64,000 nucleotides of DNA, taken from positions 372,001 through 436,000 of the forward strand of contig NZ_JAAQRC020000001.1 in the NCBI RefSeq assembly GCF_019216885.1. The letters are read 5' to 3'. The DNA comes from Methylobacterium sp. SyP6R (GTDB lineage: Bacteria; Pseudomonadota; Alphaproteobacteria; Rhizobiales; Beijerinckiaceae). Under the pieces are notes generated by a model, which did not search any database, was not told the origin of the DNA, and saw only the letters and a list, made by a program, of their open reading frames with translations. Position numbers and translations under genes: made by a program. Shown here in pieces: positions 50,664-59,553 of this stretch (its first letter is position 1; the number at the start of each line of letters is the position of its first letter).

Positions 50664-51818
50664 TCAACCCTGTTGCAGGGCCTGATCGAGGTCTGCGAAC
50701 AGGTCGTCCGCATCCTCGATGCCGACGGAGAGGCGCAGCAGGTCCGGCGGGCAGGGGGTGCCCGGGCCCTCGATCGAGGCGCGGTGCTCGATCAGGCTCT
50801 CGACGCCGCCGAGCGAGGTGGCGCGCTTCCACAGACCCACCCGGGCCGCCGTCCGGATCGCCGCCGCCTCGCCCGCCGCCACCCGGATCGACAGCATGGT
50901 GCCGAAGCCGCCGGTCATCTGCCGCGCCGCCACCGCGTGGCCGGGATGCTCGGGCAGTCCCGGATACAGCACCTGCGCCACGGCGGGATGGGCCGAGAGC
51001 CGCCGGGCGAGGTCGCCGGCATTCGCCATCTGGGCATTGATGCGCACGTGCAGCGTGCGCATCCCGCGCATCAGGAGGTAGGCCTCGAACGGCCCCAGGA
51101 TCGCGCCGTTGCCGGAGCGGATGCGCTGGATGCGGGCCCAGAACGCATCCGCCTTCGCCCCGGCAAGGGCACCTGCGATCACGTCGGAATGGCCGTTGAG
51201 CACCTTGGTGGCGGCGTGCATCACCACGTCGGCGCCCAAGGACAGGGGCCGGGTCACCACCGGGGAACTCGCGGTCGAATCGACGGCGAGCCGCGCGCCG
51301 GCCGCATGCGCGATCTCGGCAGCGGCGGCGATGTCGGTGATCGTCCAGAGCGGGTTCGAGGGGGTCTCGAGCCAGACGAGCTTGGTCTGCCCGGGTCGCA
51401 CGGCCTGCTTCAGGGCAGCAAGGTCGTCGGTGGCGACGAAATCGACCTTGAGGCCCCAGCGGGTCGCCTCCTCTGAGAGCCAGCGGCGCAGGGCCCAGTA
51501 CATCACGGTCGGCGCCACGATGTGGTCGCCCGGATCGAGGGCGCCGAACACCGCCGTGGCGGCGGCCATGCCGGAGGAGAACAGGAGCGCGCCGGCCTGC
51601 GCCTCCTCCAGCATCGCGATCACGGCTTCCGCCTCGCGCACCGTGGCGTTGTCGGGCCGGCCGTAGACGTAGCCGGAGGAATACTGGTTGTCCTCGTCGC
51701 GGATGTAGGTGGTGGCGACATGGATCGGCGGCACCACGGCCTTGGTGATCGGATCGACATGGCCGAGCGCCTGCGCGGCGAGGCTCTTCTTCGACCAGTG
51801 GCGCGGGGCGTGGCTCAT
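50664..51818 (-). CDS. Cys/Met metabolism PLP enzyme (cystathionine gamma-synthase/lyase family)
   Basis: A 384-residue PLP enzyme of the transsulfuration family. PLP lysine is in HAATKVLNGHSDV, the YGRPDNATV and SSGMAA blocks bind the phosphate, and WLETPSNPLWTITDI and SLGGVESLIEHRAS are typical. It could be cystathionine gamma-synthase (metB), a lyase, or O-succinylhomoserine sulfhydrylase; this cannot be settled from motifs alone. The start at 51818 follows GGAGTCCC. It is divergent from the tspO gene across 103 bp. Confidence 0.9.
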   Translation of the reverse strand: MSHAPRHWSKKSLAAQALGHVDPITKAVVPPIHVATTYIRDEDNQYSSGYVYGRPDNATVREAEAVIAMLEEAQAGALLFSSGMAAATAVFGALDPGDHIVAPTVMYWALRRWLSEEATRWGLKVDFVATDDLAALKQAVRPGQTKLVWLETPSNPLWTITDIAAAAEIAHAAGARLAVDSTASSPVVTRPLSLGADVVMHAATKVLNGHSDVIAGALAGAKADAFWARIQRIRSGNGAILGPFEAYLLMRGMRTLHVRINAQMANAGDLARRLSAHPAVAQVLYPGLPEHPGHAVAARQMTGGFGTMLSIRVAAGEAAAIRTAARVGLWKRATSLGGVESLIEHRASIEGPGTPCPPDLLRLSVGIEDADDLFADLDQALQQG

Positions 51819-51921
51819 GCCGGGACTCCAGGGTGCGGGGGAATTGTTTTGCTCCCCCGCCGCCCTTGCAGAACCGGTGCCGGCGCGCAACCTCCATCCC
51901 GGTATAGCACCCGAGCCAACG

Positions 51922-52443
51922 ATGCCGCCGACCGCCACGCTGACCGATCCCAGACCCGTCCTCTCCCCCGTGCCGCGCCTGCTTGCGGCGATCGCGCCCG
52001 TCGCCGCGGTCGCGGTGGTGGGGAGTCTGGCGACCACGCCGAACATCCCGACCTGGTATGCGGGCCTCGCCAAGCCCGGCTTCACGCCGCCGAACTGGCT
52101 GTTTCCGGTCGCCTGGACGATCCTCTACACGCTGATCGCCTTCTCGGGCTGGCGCGTGCTCGGCACCGCCCCGGCGACCGGCGGGTTGCGCCGCACCCGG
52201 ACGCTCGCCCTGTGGGCGTTCTTCGTCCAGCTCGCCCTCAACGGTGCCTGGACGCCGGTGTTCTTCGCCCGGCACGATCTCGGCGGCGGCCTCGTCGTGG
52301 TGGTCGCCCTCCTGGTGATGATCCTGTGGACGATCCGGCTCTTCGCCCCACTCGACCGGATCGCCGCCCTCGTCCTCGTCCCCTACGCCGCCTGGGTCGC
52401 CTACGCGACGGCGCTCAACGCGGCGATCTGGTGGATGAATTGA
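51922..52443 (+). CDS. tspO: TspO/MBR family protein
   Basis: A 173-residue protein with five transmembrane helices of the TspO (peripheral benzodiazepine receptor) family. The key blocks WYAGLAKPGFTPPNWLFPVAW, FFVQLALNGAWTPVFF and YAAWVAYATALNAAIWWMN are complete. TspO binds porphyrins and in alphaproteobacteria modulates tetrapyrrole or stress responses. It has a 15-20 residue Pro-rich N-terminal extension. It is followed by the A3 palindrome. Confidence 0.92.
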   Translation: MPPTATLTDPRPVLSPVPRLLAAIAPVAAVAVVGSLATTPNIPTWYAGLAKPGFTPPNWLFPVAWTILYTLIAFSGWRVLGTAPATGGLRRTRTLALWAFFVQLALNGAWTPVFFARHDLGGGLVVVVALLVMILWTIRLFAPLDRIAALVLVPYAAWVAYATALNAAIWWMN

Positions 52444-52464
52444 GGGCGCAGGCACCCGCGTTCG

Positions 52465-52617
52465 TCCTACCCGCAACCTCATCCTGAGGTGTCAGCCCAT
52501 CGAAGATGGACTGACCTCGAAGGAGGGCTCCAGATAGCTCGGAGATTTCTGGAGCCCTCCTTCGAGGCTCCGCGATCTTCGATCGCTCCACACCTCAGGA
52601 TGAGGTTGTGTGTAGGA
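52465..52617. repeat. palindrome family A, copy 3
   Basis: The best intact family A copy: outer arms TCCTAC/GTAGGA, CCTCATCCTGAGGTG and CACCTCAGGATGAGG, CAGCCCATC...GATGGACTG, and an inner 19-bp stem (CCTCGAAGGAGGGCTCCAG, complement). It fills the gap between the convergent tspO and quinone oxidoreductase genes. Confidence 0.88.
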
Positions 52618-52656
52618 GAAGCGAACCCTTCTCATGTCACGAACAGGGGAGGTGCC

Positions 52657-53637
52657 TCACGGCACCAACACGATCGCGCCCGTCACCGCCCGCGCCTCTG
52701 CCGCCTCGTGCGCCTCCACCACCTTCTCCAGGGCGAACCGCGCCCCGATCTCGACCGAGACGTGGCCGCGCGCGATCGCGTCGAACAGGTCGGCGGCGTT
52801 GGCCCGGAAGGTGGCCGGGTCGGCATTGTGCGGGAAGACGGAGGGGCGGGTGAGGAACAGGCAGCCCTTCTTGTTGAGAAGCTCCGGGTCGATCGCCGGC
52901 GAGGGGCCCGAGGCGGCGCCGTAGGAGACGACGAGGCCGAACGGCGCGGCGCAATCGAGGGACTTCAGCAGCGTGTCCTTGCCGACCGCGTCGTAGACCA
53001 CCCGCGCCTTGGCGCCGCCGGTCGCCTTCAGGAAGGCCTCGGGCCAGTCGGGATCGGTGAGGTCGATCACCGCCGCGCAGCCGGCGGCCAAAGCCGCATC
53101 GCGCTTGCCCGGCGAGCCGGTGGTGCCGACGACCCTGGCGCCGAGCGCGGTGGCCCAGCGGGTCAGGATCTGGCCGACGCCGCCGGCGGCGGAATGGACC
53201 AGCAGCAGGTCGCCCGGCTGCACCGCATGGGTCTTGCGCAGCAGGTACTGCGCCGTCATGCCCTTGAACAGCAGGGCGGCGGCTTCCTCGTCGGTGATGC
53301 CCTCGGGGATCCGCACGAGCTTCGCCGCCGGCAGGTTGCGCCGGTCCGCATAGGCGCCGACCCCGGCATTCATGTAGGCCACCCGGTCGCCGGGCTGGAA
53401 CTCAGCGACCTCCGGCCCGACCGCCTCGACCACGCCCGCCGCCTCGAAGCCGAGCCCGGTCGGGCGCTCCAGCGGGTAGACGCCTCGGCGCTGGTAGACG
53501 TCGATGAAGTTGAAGCCGATGGCGGTCTGGCGCAACCGCACCTCGCCGGCGCCGGGCGCGGCCAGATCCCCGCTTTGCAGGGTCATGACCTGCGGCGGGC
53601 CGAACTCGGTGAGCACCACGCGGCGTTGGGTCGACAT
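52657..53637 (-). CDS. NADPH:quinone oxidoreductase, zeta-crystallin type
   Basis: A 326-residue MDR-superfamily reductase. LRQTAIGFNFIDVYQRRGVYP and PLERPTGLGFEAAGVVEAVG open the catalytic domain, and the NADPH fold carries LLVHSAAGGVGQILTRWATALGARVVGTTGS. It lacks the zinc ligands of alcohol dehydrogenases, as expected for QOR. Length matches E. coli QorA (327). It is divergent from a LysR regulator at 53749, the common layout for redox-responsive control. Confidence 0.92.
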   Translation of the reverse strand: MSTQRRVVLTEFGPPQVMTLQSGDLAAPGAGEVRLRQTAIGFNFIDVYQRRGVYPLERPTGLGFEAAGVVEAVGPEVAEFQPGDRVAYMNAGVGAYADRRNLPAAKLVRIPEGITDEEAAALLFKGMTAQYLLRKTHAVQPGDLLLVHSAAGGVGQILTRWATALGARVVGTTGSPGKRDAALAAGCAAVIDLTDPDWPEAFLKATGGAKARVVYDAVGKDTLLKSLDCAAPFGLVVSYGAASGPSPAIDPELLNKKGCLFLTRPSVFPHNADPATFRANAADLFDAIARGHVSVEIGARFALEKVVEAHEAAEARAVTGAIVLVP

Positions 53638-53672
53638 GTCGGGCCTCTTCTCTGGCTCTGTCCAACTCGTGC

Positions 53673-53690
53673 GCCCGGTATGGACCGGGC
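53673..53690. promoter_or_regulatory. inverted repeat in the qor/LysR gap
   Basis: GCCCGGT-ATGG-ACCGGGC, a perfect 7-bp inverted repeat in the 111-bp divergent gap. It could be part of a LysR activation site or a promoter-proximal hairpin. Confidence 0.3.
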
Positions 53691-53717
53691 CGGCGGCGTG
53701 ATAAATCCGGACCCGCC

Positions 53718-53730
53718 TTCGACATTCGAA
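53718..53730. promoter_or_regulatory. LysR-type T-N11-A box
   Basis: TTCGA-CAT-TCGAA is a perfect 5-3-5 inverted repeat with the T-N11-A form of LysR recognition boxes, 19 bases before the LysR start codon, where autorepression is usual. Confidence 0.5.
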
Positions 53731-53748
53731 ACGCCGGGTTTGCAATCG

Positions 53749-54648
53749 ATGGACCGTCTCTCGGGCATGGAGGCCTTCGCCAAGGCCGTCGAGACCGGGT
53801 CGTTCTCGTCGGCGGGCGAGATCCTCGGGCTCTCGCCGCAGGCGGTCGGCAAGCAGGTGCGCCTGCTGGAAGACCATCTCGGTGTCCGGCTGATCCACCG
53901 CACGACGCGCCGGCAGAGCCTGACCGAGGCGGGGCGCGAGCTCTACGAGCGGGTGCGCGTCATCCTGGCCGAGGTCGAAGCGGTGGAGGCGCTGGCGGCG
54001 AGCAGCCAGGCGGTGCCGCGGGGCCAGATCCGCGTGAACGCCCCGGTCACCTTCGGCGCCTACGACCTCGCCCGGGTGCTGCCGGCCTATCTGGCGGCTC
54101 ATCCGAAGGTCGATGTCGCGCTGACCCTCTCGGACCGGAAGATCGACCTGATCGAGGAAGGGGACGAGGTGGTCTTCCGCGTCGGTTCGCCGGTCGACAA
54201 CGGTCTGGTCGCCCGGCCCTTGCGCCCGATGGATTTCGCGCTTTGCGCCGCGCCGTCCTACCTGGCGGCGCGAGGCGCGCCGCGCGCCCCGGCCGAGCTG
54301 CGCCAGCACGAATGCTTGGGGTTTGCCCATATGGCGACGGGGGATCAGTGGCTGTTCACCGGGCCGGAGGGACCGGAGGCGGTCGAGGTGTCGTACCGGC
54401 TCCTGGTCAACAATGGCCAGGCCCTGCTCACCGCGGCGCTCGCCGGCCTCGGCCTGCTGCTGCAGCCGACGGCGCTCGTGCGGGACGCGGTCGCGGCGGG
54501 CCACCTGGTGCGGGTGCTGCCGGCCTACCGGCCGGTGTCACGGCCGATGCACCTGCTCTACGCACCCGATCGGCGGATCACCCCGAAGCTGCGCTCGTTC
54601 ATCGATTTCGCGCTCGCCCACTTCGCCGGCCCGGCTCCCGCGGGTTGA
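53749..54648 (+). CDS. LysR-family regulator
   Basis: A 299-residue regulator with an N-terminal helix-turn-helix (MEAFAKAVETGSFSSAGEILGLSPQAVGKQVRLLEDHLG) and a two-lobed effector domain (RGQIRVNAPVTFGAYDLARVLPAYLAAHP...). It resembles the DhcR/CrgA-like subgroup often paired with quinone oxidoreductases. It is divergent from the quinone oxidoreductase gene and probably regulates it. Confidence 0.9.
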   Translation: MDRLSGMEAFAKAVETGSFSSAGEILGLSPQAVGKQVRLLEDHLGVRLIHRTTRRQSLTEAGRELYERVRVILAEVEAVEALAASSQAVPRGQIRVNAPVTFGAYDLARVLPAYLAAHPKVDVALTLSDRKIDLIEEGDEVVFRVGSPVDNGLVARPLRPMDFALCAAPSYLAARGAPRAPAELRQHECLGFAHMATGDQWLFTGPEGPEAVEVSYRLLVNNGQALLTAALAGLGLLLQPTALVRDAVAAGHLVRVLPAYRPVSRPMHLLYAPDRRITPKLRSFIDFALAHFAGPAPAG

Positions 54649-54657
54649 CGAGACCCG

Positions 54658-55038
54658 TCAGCGCGCCGCCACCACCCCGGCGCTGCGCAGGGTGCGGGAT
54701 ACGGTGGCGCGCATGTCGGCGAGGGTGAAGGGCTTCGTCAGCACGTCGGCCACGATCGCGTCGAGGCCGCGGGCGCGCTCGCGCTGGTCGGCAAAGCCCG
54801 TCATCAGCAGGATCGTGAGGTCCGGGTAGTCGCGCTTGGCCGCGAGCGCCAGGGCGATCCCGTCCATCAGCGGCATGCGGATGTCGGTCAGCATCAGGTC
54901 GAAAGCGGTCTCGGACAGGCGGTCGAGACCGTCGCTGCCGTCGACCGCCGTCACGACCATGTGGCCGTCCATCTCCAGCCCGCGCTTCAGGAAGCCGCGG
55001 ATCGGTTCCTCGTCGTCGACCAGCAGGATGCGCGCCAT
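54658..55038 (-). CDS. single-domain response regulator, CpdR-like
   Basis: A 126-residue receiver domain without output domain. The acidic pocket (D8, D9), phospho-acceptor D52 (LTDIRMP), T80 (LMTGFAD) and K102 (LTKPF) are in place. Length and sequence resemble CpdR, which directs ClpXP proteolysis in the alphaproteobacterial cell cycle, but the GLEMDGHMVV start and the extra ADQRERARGLDAI loop differ, so it may be a paralogue. No kinase gene is nearby. Convergent with the LysR gene. Confidence 0.82.
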   Translation of the reverse strand: MARILLVDDEEPIRGFLKRGLEMDGHMVVTAVDGSDGLDRLSETAFDLMLTDIRMPLMDGIALALAAKRDYPDLTILLMTGFADQRERARGLDAIVADVLTKPFTLADMRATVSRTLRSAGVVAAR

Positions 55039-55246
55039 GTCCTCTCGTCTCTCTGGGCCGAAAAACCGCGCGGATACGGCAGATGTGATCGGCCCGGCGC
55101 TGCCGGGTCAAGCCACCGCCGCAGCTGAGGTTCCGATTTCGTGCGGCGACGCCGCACGAAGCCCGGCGACGTTGCAATCGCGCATCGCTCCGGGCCCGCA
55201 ACCCTGAGCCCAGATATCCTGATCCCGAAGCCCCGACCCGGGAATT

Positions 55247-55816
55247 TCAATCCTTGTCGAACAGATCGGGGCCCCCGTCGCCGTAATCGACGAGGCCGAC
55301 ATAGGGCAATTGCCGGAAGGCGTGGGCCACGTCCATCCCGTATCCGACCACGAACACGTCCGGGCAGGTGAAGCCGACGTAATCGGCATCCATCGTCACC
55401 GCGCGCTTGCCGGGTTTTTCCAGCAGGACGGTGGTGAGCACCCGCCGCGCGCCGCGGGCCATCAGGAGGTCCTTGGCGTAGACGAGGGTGCGGCCGGATT
55501 CGAGGATGTCGTCGATCAACAGCACGTCGCGCCCGCGCACCTCGCTCTCGACGTCGCGCAGGATCGCGACCTGGCCCGACGACACGGTCGCGGCGCGGTA
55601 GCTCGACAGGTGGATGAACTCGACCTGCGGCGCGAGGCCGGCCCGGTGCAGCGCCCGGATCAGGTCGGCGGCGAACATGAAGCTGCCCTTGAGCACTGCC
55701 ACCACCAGAAGGTTCTCCAGGGGCTGGCTGGCGATGGCGCGGGCGATCTCCTCGTTGCGCTGCGCGATGGCGGATTCGTCGAAGAGGACGCGGACGCGGG
55801 GCAGGGGCGGGGTCAT
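55247..55816 (-). CDS. hpt: hypoxanthine-guanine phosphoribosyltransferase
   Basis: This 189-residue purine-salvage enzyme converts hypoxanthine or guanine plus PRPP to IMP or GMP. VVAVLKGSFMFAADLIRAL and the PRPP loop VLLIDDILESGRTL are clear, as is the late DVFVVGYGMDVAHAFRQLPYVG block. Its ATG overlaps the stop of the zinc-ribbon gene upstream by 4 bases, so the two are coupled. Confidence 0.93.
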   Translation of the reverse strand: MTPPLPRVRVLFDESAIAQRNEEIARAIASQPLENLLVVAVLKGSFMFAADLIRALHRAGLAPQVEFIHLSSYRAATVSSGQVAILRDVESEVRGRDVLLIDDILESGRTLVYAKDLLMARGARRVLTTVLLEKPGKRAVTMDADYVGFTCPDVFVVGYGMDVAHAFRQLPYVGLVDYGDGGPDLFDKD

Positions 55817-56547
55817 CGGTCTTTGAGGTTCGCCTGGGGGTTCATCGGAGCCCTCAGGCTGACGGCAGAATCCCCGCTGTCAACCGCGGCAAAGCGGACC
55901 AGCACCGCGCGCCCCTTGGCCGGAGCGTTCGGAAGCTCGGCGCGGAAGCGGGCGGATTCCTCGGGCTCCAGCCGGTCCCGCGGCGCCTCTGCGGTCCAGC
56001 GGAAGATCACCTGGCCGTGCTCGTCGCGCAGTTCGACGCGCAAGGGCGGCACCGGCACGGCCTCCTTCGAGGCGCTCACCACGTCGCCCTCGACCACGAG
56101 GCGGCCGACGCCTGAGGCATCCGGCACCTGGTAGGCGGCGACGTCCCGGAAGGTCAGGCCGCGCAGGTTCACCGGCAGGCCGATGCCGGCATAGAGCCGG
56201 GCGGTCTGGGGCAGGGCGCGCACGATTGCAGCGCGTCCCGCCGGCATGAGGGACAATCCGATCGCCGCACAGCCCGCGACCGCGAGCGCCGCCACGGCGA
56301 GGCGCCGGCGCGCGGGGGCCGCCTTCGCCTTCGCGGTGCGGGGGCCGGCCCGGCGCGGCGGGGCGGTCTCGGCGGCCGAGAACACCGCCTCGCCGGTGGG
56401 CGAGAGCTCGAGGCCCGGCTCAGGCGGGGGGGCGGCGACGAACCAGGGTTCGCGGCAGGCCGCGCAGCGCACGGTGCGCCCGGCCGGGCCGATCTGCTCG
56501 GGATCGAGCGTATATTCGCTTGCGCAGGCGGGGCAGACGATCAGCAT
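55813..56547 (-). CDS. MJ0042-type zinc-ribbon membrane protein
   Basis: A 244-residue protein with an N-terminal MJ0042-type zinc ribbon (VCPACASEY...TVRCAACREPW, CxxC pairs), a Pro/Ala-rich linker, one transmembrane helix (about 83-105: LAVAALAVAGCAAIGLSLM) and a C-terminal domain typical of DUF3426-like proteins. Such proteins usually sit near ftsE in rhizobia, as here (ftsE starts at 56710, divergent). Function is unknown. Confidence 0.85.
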   Translation of the reverse strand: MLIVCPACASEYTLDPEQIGPAGRTVRCAACREPWFVAAPPPEPGLELSPTGEAVFSAAETAPPRRAGPRTAKAKAAPARRRLAVAALAVAGCAAIGLSLMPAGRAAIVRALPQTARLYAGIGLPVNLRGLTFRDVAAYQVPDASGVGRLVVEGDVVSASKEAVPVPPLRVELRDEHGQVIFRWTAEAPRDRLEPEESARFRAELPNAPAKGRAVLVRFAAVDSGDSAVSLRAPMNPQANLKDR

Positions 56548-56709
56548 GGCGAATCAGTCGGGCGCGGCACCGGGGCCGGACCACGACTCCTCACGCCACA
56601 GCCTTAATGCGTGGTAAAGCGGCGCGGACTATGAGGCGCCGGCGCATCGAAATCGCCCGAGCGTTCGCGGATCGGGACGCCTCGTGAGGCGATCGCGCAT
56701 GGAGACCGG

Positions 56710-57429
56710 ATGGACGCGAGAACGGACCGGGGGACCGGAAGCAGCCTGCTCGGCGGGATGGACGAGCCGGTGGTCCGGTTCGAGAATGTCGGGATGCGCT
56801 ACGGGGTCGGCCCCGAGATCCTGAGCGACATCAGCTTCACCATCGCGCCGCATTCGTTCCAGTTCCTCACCGGCCCGTCGGGCGCCGGCAAGACGACGCT
56901 CTTGCGCCTGATCCTGCTCTCGGTGCGGCCGAGCCGCGGCCTCGTCTCGGTGTTCGGCGAGGAGGTGAGCGGCATCTCGAGCGGCGCGCTCACATCCTTG
57001 CGCCGGCGCATGGGCGTGGTGTTCCAGGATTTCCGCCTGCTCGACCACCTCACCACCTACGAGAACGTCGCCCTGCCTCTGCGCGTCCAGGGCCGGGCCG
57101 AGACGAGCTACCGGGCCGAGGTGGTGGAGCTCCTGCGCTGGGTGGGTCTCGGCGAGCGCATGCACGTGTTGCCGCCGCTCCTGTCGGGCGGGGAGAAGCA
57201 ACGCGCGGCGATCGCCCGGGCGCTGATCGCCCGGCCGGAACTGCTGCTCGCCGACGAGCCGACCGGCAACGTCGATCCCCAGCTCGGCCGGCGCCTGCTG
57301 CGCCTGTTCGTCGAGCTCAACCGCCTCGGCACCTCGGTGCTGATCGCCACCCACGATTTCGCCCTGATGGACCTCGTCGACGCGCGCCGGTTCGTGCTCG
57401 GCAACAACCGCCTGCGGATCGAGGGATGA
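56710..57429 (+). CDS. ftsE: cell division ATP-binding protein FtsE
   Basis: A 239-residue ATPase of the FtsEX complex, which activates cell-wall hydrolases at the septum. Walker A GPSGAGKTTLLRL, signature LSGGEKQRAAIARAL and Walker B LLLADEPTGNVD are present, and VVFQDFRLLDHLTTYENVA is FtsE-specific. The ATG at 56710 gives a 16-residue extension; the ATG at 56758 (MDEPVVRFENV) is an equally plausible start. Confidence 0.94.
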   Translation: MDARTDRGTGSSLLGGMDEPVVRFENVGMRYGVGPEILSDISFTIAPHSFQFLTGPSGAGKTTLLRLILLSVRPSRGLVSVFGEEVSGISSGALTSLRRRMGVVFQDFRLLDHLTTYENVALPLRVQGRAETSYRAEVVELLRWVGLGERMHVLPPLLSGGEKQRAAIARALIARPELLLADEPTGNVDPQLGRRLLRLFVELNRLGTSVLIATHDFALMDLVDARRFVLGNNRLRIEG

Positions 57430-57447
57430 GCCGCGGGGAGACGCATC

Positions 57448-58407
57448 ATGTCTGATGGAGCCACCCTGGAGCGGGCGCCGCGGCGCGAGGCCCCGGCCTC
57501 CGACCTGCCGCCGACCCTACGCCGCAACGCCCCTCTCGTGCCGACCGATACCAGCGCCGGCCGGGCGCTGGCGGCGGTGATCGCGATCCTGACCTTCCTC
57601 GCCGCCCTCTGCGCCGGGGGCGCCGAGATCGTCGCCTCGAGCGCGGCGCAGTGGCAGGGCTCGGTGGCCCAGGAGGTGACGATCCAGATCCGTCCGGGCC
57701 CGGGCCGCGACACCGACGCCGATGTCGCCAAGGCCGCGGCGCTCGCCTCCAGCACCCCCGGCATCGCGGCGACGCGGCCCTTCACCAAGGCGGAATCCGA
57801 GCGCCTGCTCGAGCCCTGGCTCGGCAGCGGCCTCGATCTCGGCGACCTGCCGGTGCCGCGGCTCATCACCGTGCGGCTGGGCGCGAGCACGCCCGATCTC
57901 GGCGCCTTGCGCCAGCGCCTCGCCGAGGCCCTGCCCGGGGTGGCGAGCCTCGACGACCACGCGCTCTGGCTCTCGCGCCTCTCGACCATGGCCAACACCG
58001 TGGTGGGCGTCGGCGTGGCGGTCGTGGCGCTGGTGCTGCTCGCCACGGGGCTCGCCGTCACCTTCGCGACCCGCGGCGCCATGGCGGGCAACCGCGAGGT
58101 GGTGGAGGTGCTGCACTTCGTCGGCGCCGATGCCGATTTCATCGCCCGCGAGTTCCAGCGCCGCTTCTTCCGCCTCGGGTTGCGCGGCGGGGCGATCGGG
58201 GCGGTGGCGGCGCTCGCGGTGATCGGGGCCGGCGGCGCGCTCGCCCGGCTCTGGCGCGCGGGACCGGCCGGCGACGAGATCGAGGCCCTGTTCGGCGGCT
58301 TCGCCATCGGCTGGCGCGGCTATGCCAGCGTGGTCCTGATCGGGGTGATCGCCTCGATCGTCACGGCGGTCGTCTCGCGCCTCACCGTGCGGCGCTTCCT
58401 CGACTGA
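57448..58407 (+). CDS. ftsX: cell division protein FtsX
   Basis: A 319-residue permease-like partner of FtsE with a cytoplasmic Pro-rich N-terminus, four transmembrane segments (around 42-62, 190-212, 245-265 and 290-312), a periplasmic domain between the first two, and the conserved NREVVEVLHFVGADADFIAREFQRRF region. It starts 18 nt after ftsE. Confidence 0.92.
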   Translation: MSDGATLERAPRREAPASDLPPTLRRNAPLVPTDTSAGRALAAVIAILTFLAALCAGGAEIVASSAAQWQGSVAQEVTIQIRPGPGRDTDADVAKAAALASSTPGIAATRPFTKAESERLLEPWLGSGLDLGDLPVPRLITVRLGASTPDLGALRQRLAEALPGVASLDDHALWLSRLSTMANTVVGVGVAVVALVLLATGLAVTFATRGAMAGNREVVEVLHFVGADADFIAREFQRRFFRLGLRGGAIGAVAALAVIGAGGALARLWRAGPAGDEIEALFGGFAIGWRGYASVVLIGVIASIVTAVVSRLTVRRFLD

Positions 58408-58485
58408 GCATCACTCCGCCGGCCGGGGGCGGCCGGCGCCGAAGTGGCTGCCGGTTCGGCGCAAAGAATGATGCCAAAGCCGATA

Positions 58486-58522
58486 GCCTCGACAGGGTTG
58501 CGTCTCGCAACCCTGCCGAGGC
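58486..58522. repeat. 17-bp hairpin between ftsX and ydcF
   Basis: GCCTCGACAGGGTTGCG, loop TCT, and the complement with one mismatch. No T-tract follows. The nearby CCGGCCGGGGGCGGCCGG (about 58420-58437) is a second hairpin. One of these may end the ftsEX transcript. Confidence 0.6.
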
Positions 58523-58657
58523 CAGCCCGGCGCCAGCCAGGGGCGGTAGCGTCGATCCTTGCCCGCTCTCCACAGGGCCGGCCCGGTTGAACGAATCGCC
58601 CTCCGGGGCGGTTGCCTCTCGGCCGCCGTAATCGGCACTATGCTCGGCACGGGTGAG

Positions 58658-59485
58658 ATGACCTCGCGGATGCAGCGCGACATGACAACGCGAACCGGGG
58701 ACGTGGTGGGCTGGTCCTGGTCGGGCGATCGGCCCGACGGCATGCCGCCTGCCAAGTTGCCGGCGCCCAAGTTGACGGCCCCCAAAACGCCCGACCCCGA
58801 ATCGTCGTCCTGGAGCCTGCGCCGTCGCCTGGCCCTCGGGGTCGCGGGGCTGGGCCTCGTCGCCGGGATCGCCCTCGGCGCCGGCTTCCTCGCCTTCGTG
58901 GCCCATCTCGCCCGGTCGGAGCAACTGCCGCTCGGCCCCTCCGACGGCATCGTGGCGCTCACCGGCGGCGCCCAGCGCATCGAGGATGCGATGGATCTGC
59001 TCGCCGGCGGCTACGGCCGGCGCCTGCTCATCACCGGGGTCAACGAGCGCACCAGCCGCGACGAGATCGCCCGGCTCAATCCGGGCCAGCAGCACCTGAT
59101 CGCCTGCTGCGTCGACCTCGACTACCGGGCGCGCAACACCATCGGCAACGCCATCGAGATCCGGCGCTGGATGCGCGAGAACGGCTTCCGGAGCGTCGCG
59201 GTGGTCACCTCGAACTACCACATGCCACGCACCCTGGTGGAACTCGACCACGCGCTGGCGGAAGGCCACCAAGTGGTGCCGCATCCGGTCGTCCCGGAGG
59301 GGATCGACCCGGACCAGTGGTGGCGCCACCCGGCCTCGGCGCGCCTGCTGGCCTCCGAATACGCGAAGTTCCTGGTCGCCTGGGTCCGCACCCGGTTCGA
59401 GACCGACCCCGAGCATTCGCGGGCGGCGGTGCTGGTCAGCCGTGGGCACCCGGTGAAGGTGGTGGCCGAGCCGCTGGTGCGGTGA
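58658..59485 (+). CDS. YdcF/DUF218 family membrane protein
   Basis: A 275-residue protein with one N-terminal transmembrane segment (LALGVAGLGLVAGIALGAGFLAFVAHLA) after a Pro/Lys-rich cytoplasmic stretch, and a DUF218 domain (GIVALTGGAQRIEDAMDLLAGGYGRRLLITG, NTIGNAIEIRRWMRENG, VVTSNYHMPRTLVEL). The related SanA and ElyC act in envelope maintenance. It follows ftsEX, as in other rhizobia. Several in-frame ATGs (58640, 58658, 58670, 58682) exist; 58658 is preceded by GGTGAG. Confidence 0.85.
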   Translation: MTSRMQRDMTTRTGDVVGWSWSGDRPDGMPPAKLPAPKLTAPKTPDPESSSWSLRRRLALGVAGLGLVAGIALGAGFLAFVAHLARSEQLPLGPSDGIVALTGGAQRIEDAMDLLAGGYGRRLLITGVNERTSRDEIARLNPGQQHLIACCVDLDYRARNTIGNAIEIRRWMRENGFRSVAVVTSNYHMPRTLVELDHALAEGHQVVPHPVVPEGIDPDQWWRHPASARLLASEYAKFLVAWVRTRFETDPEHSRAAVLVSRGHPVKVVAEPLVR

Positions 59486-59553
59486 GGGGTGATTTCGATT
59501 GGCCTGGCGCGCACTGCACGACCCAGGAGGCTGGGCGGGTGCTGCCCTGCGCC

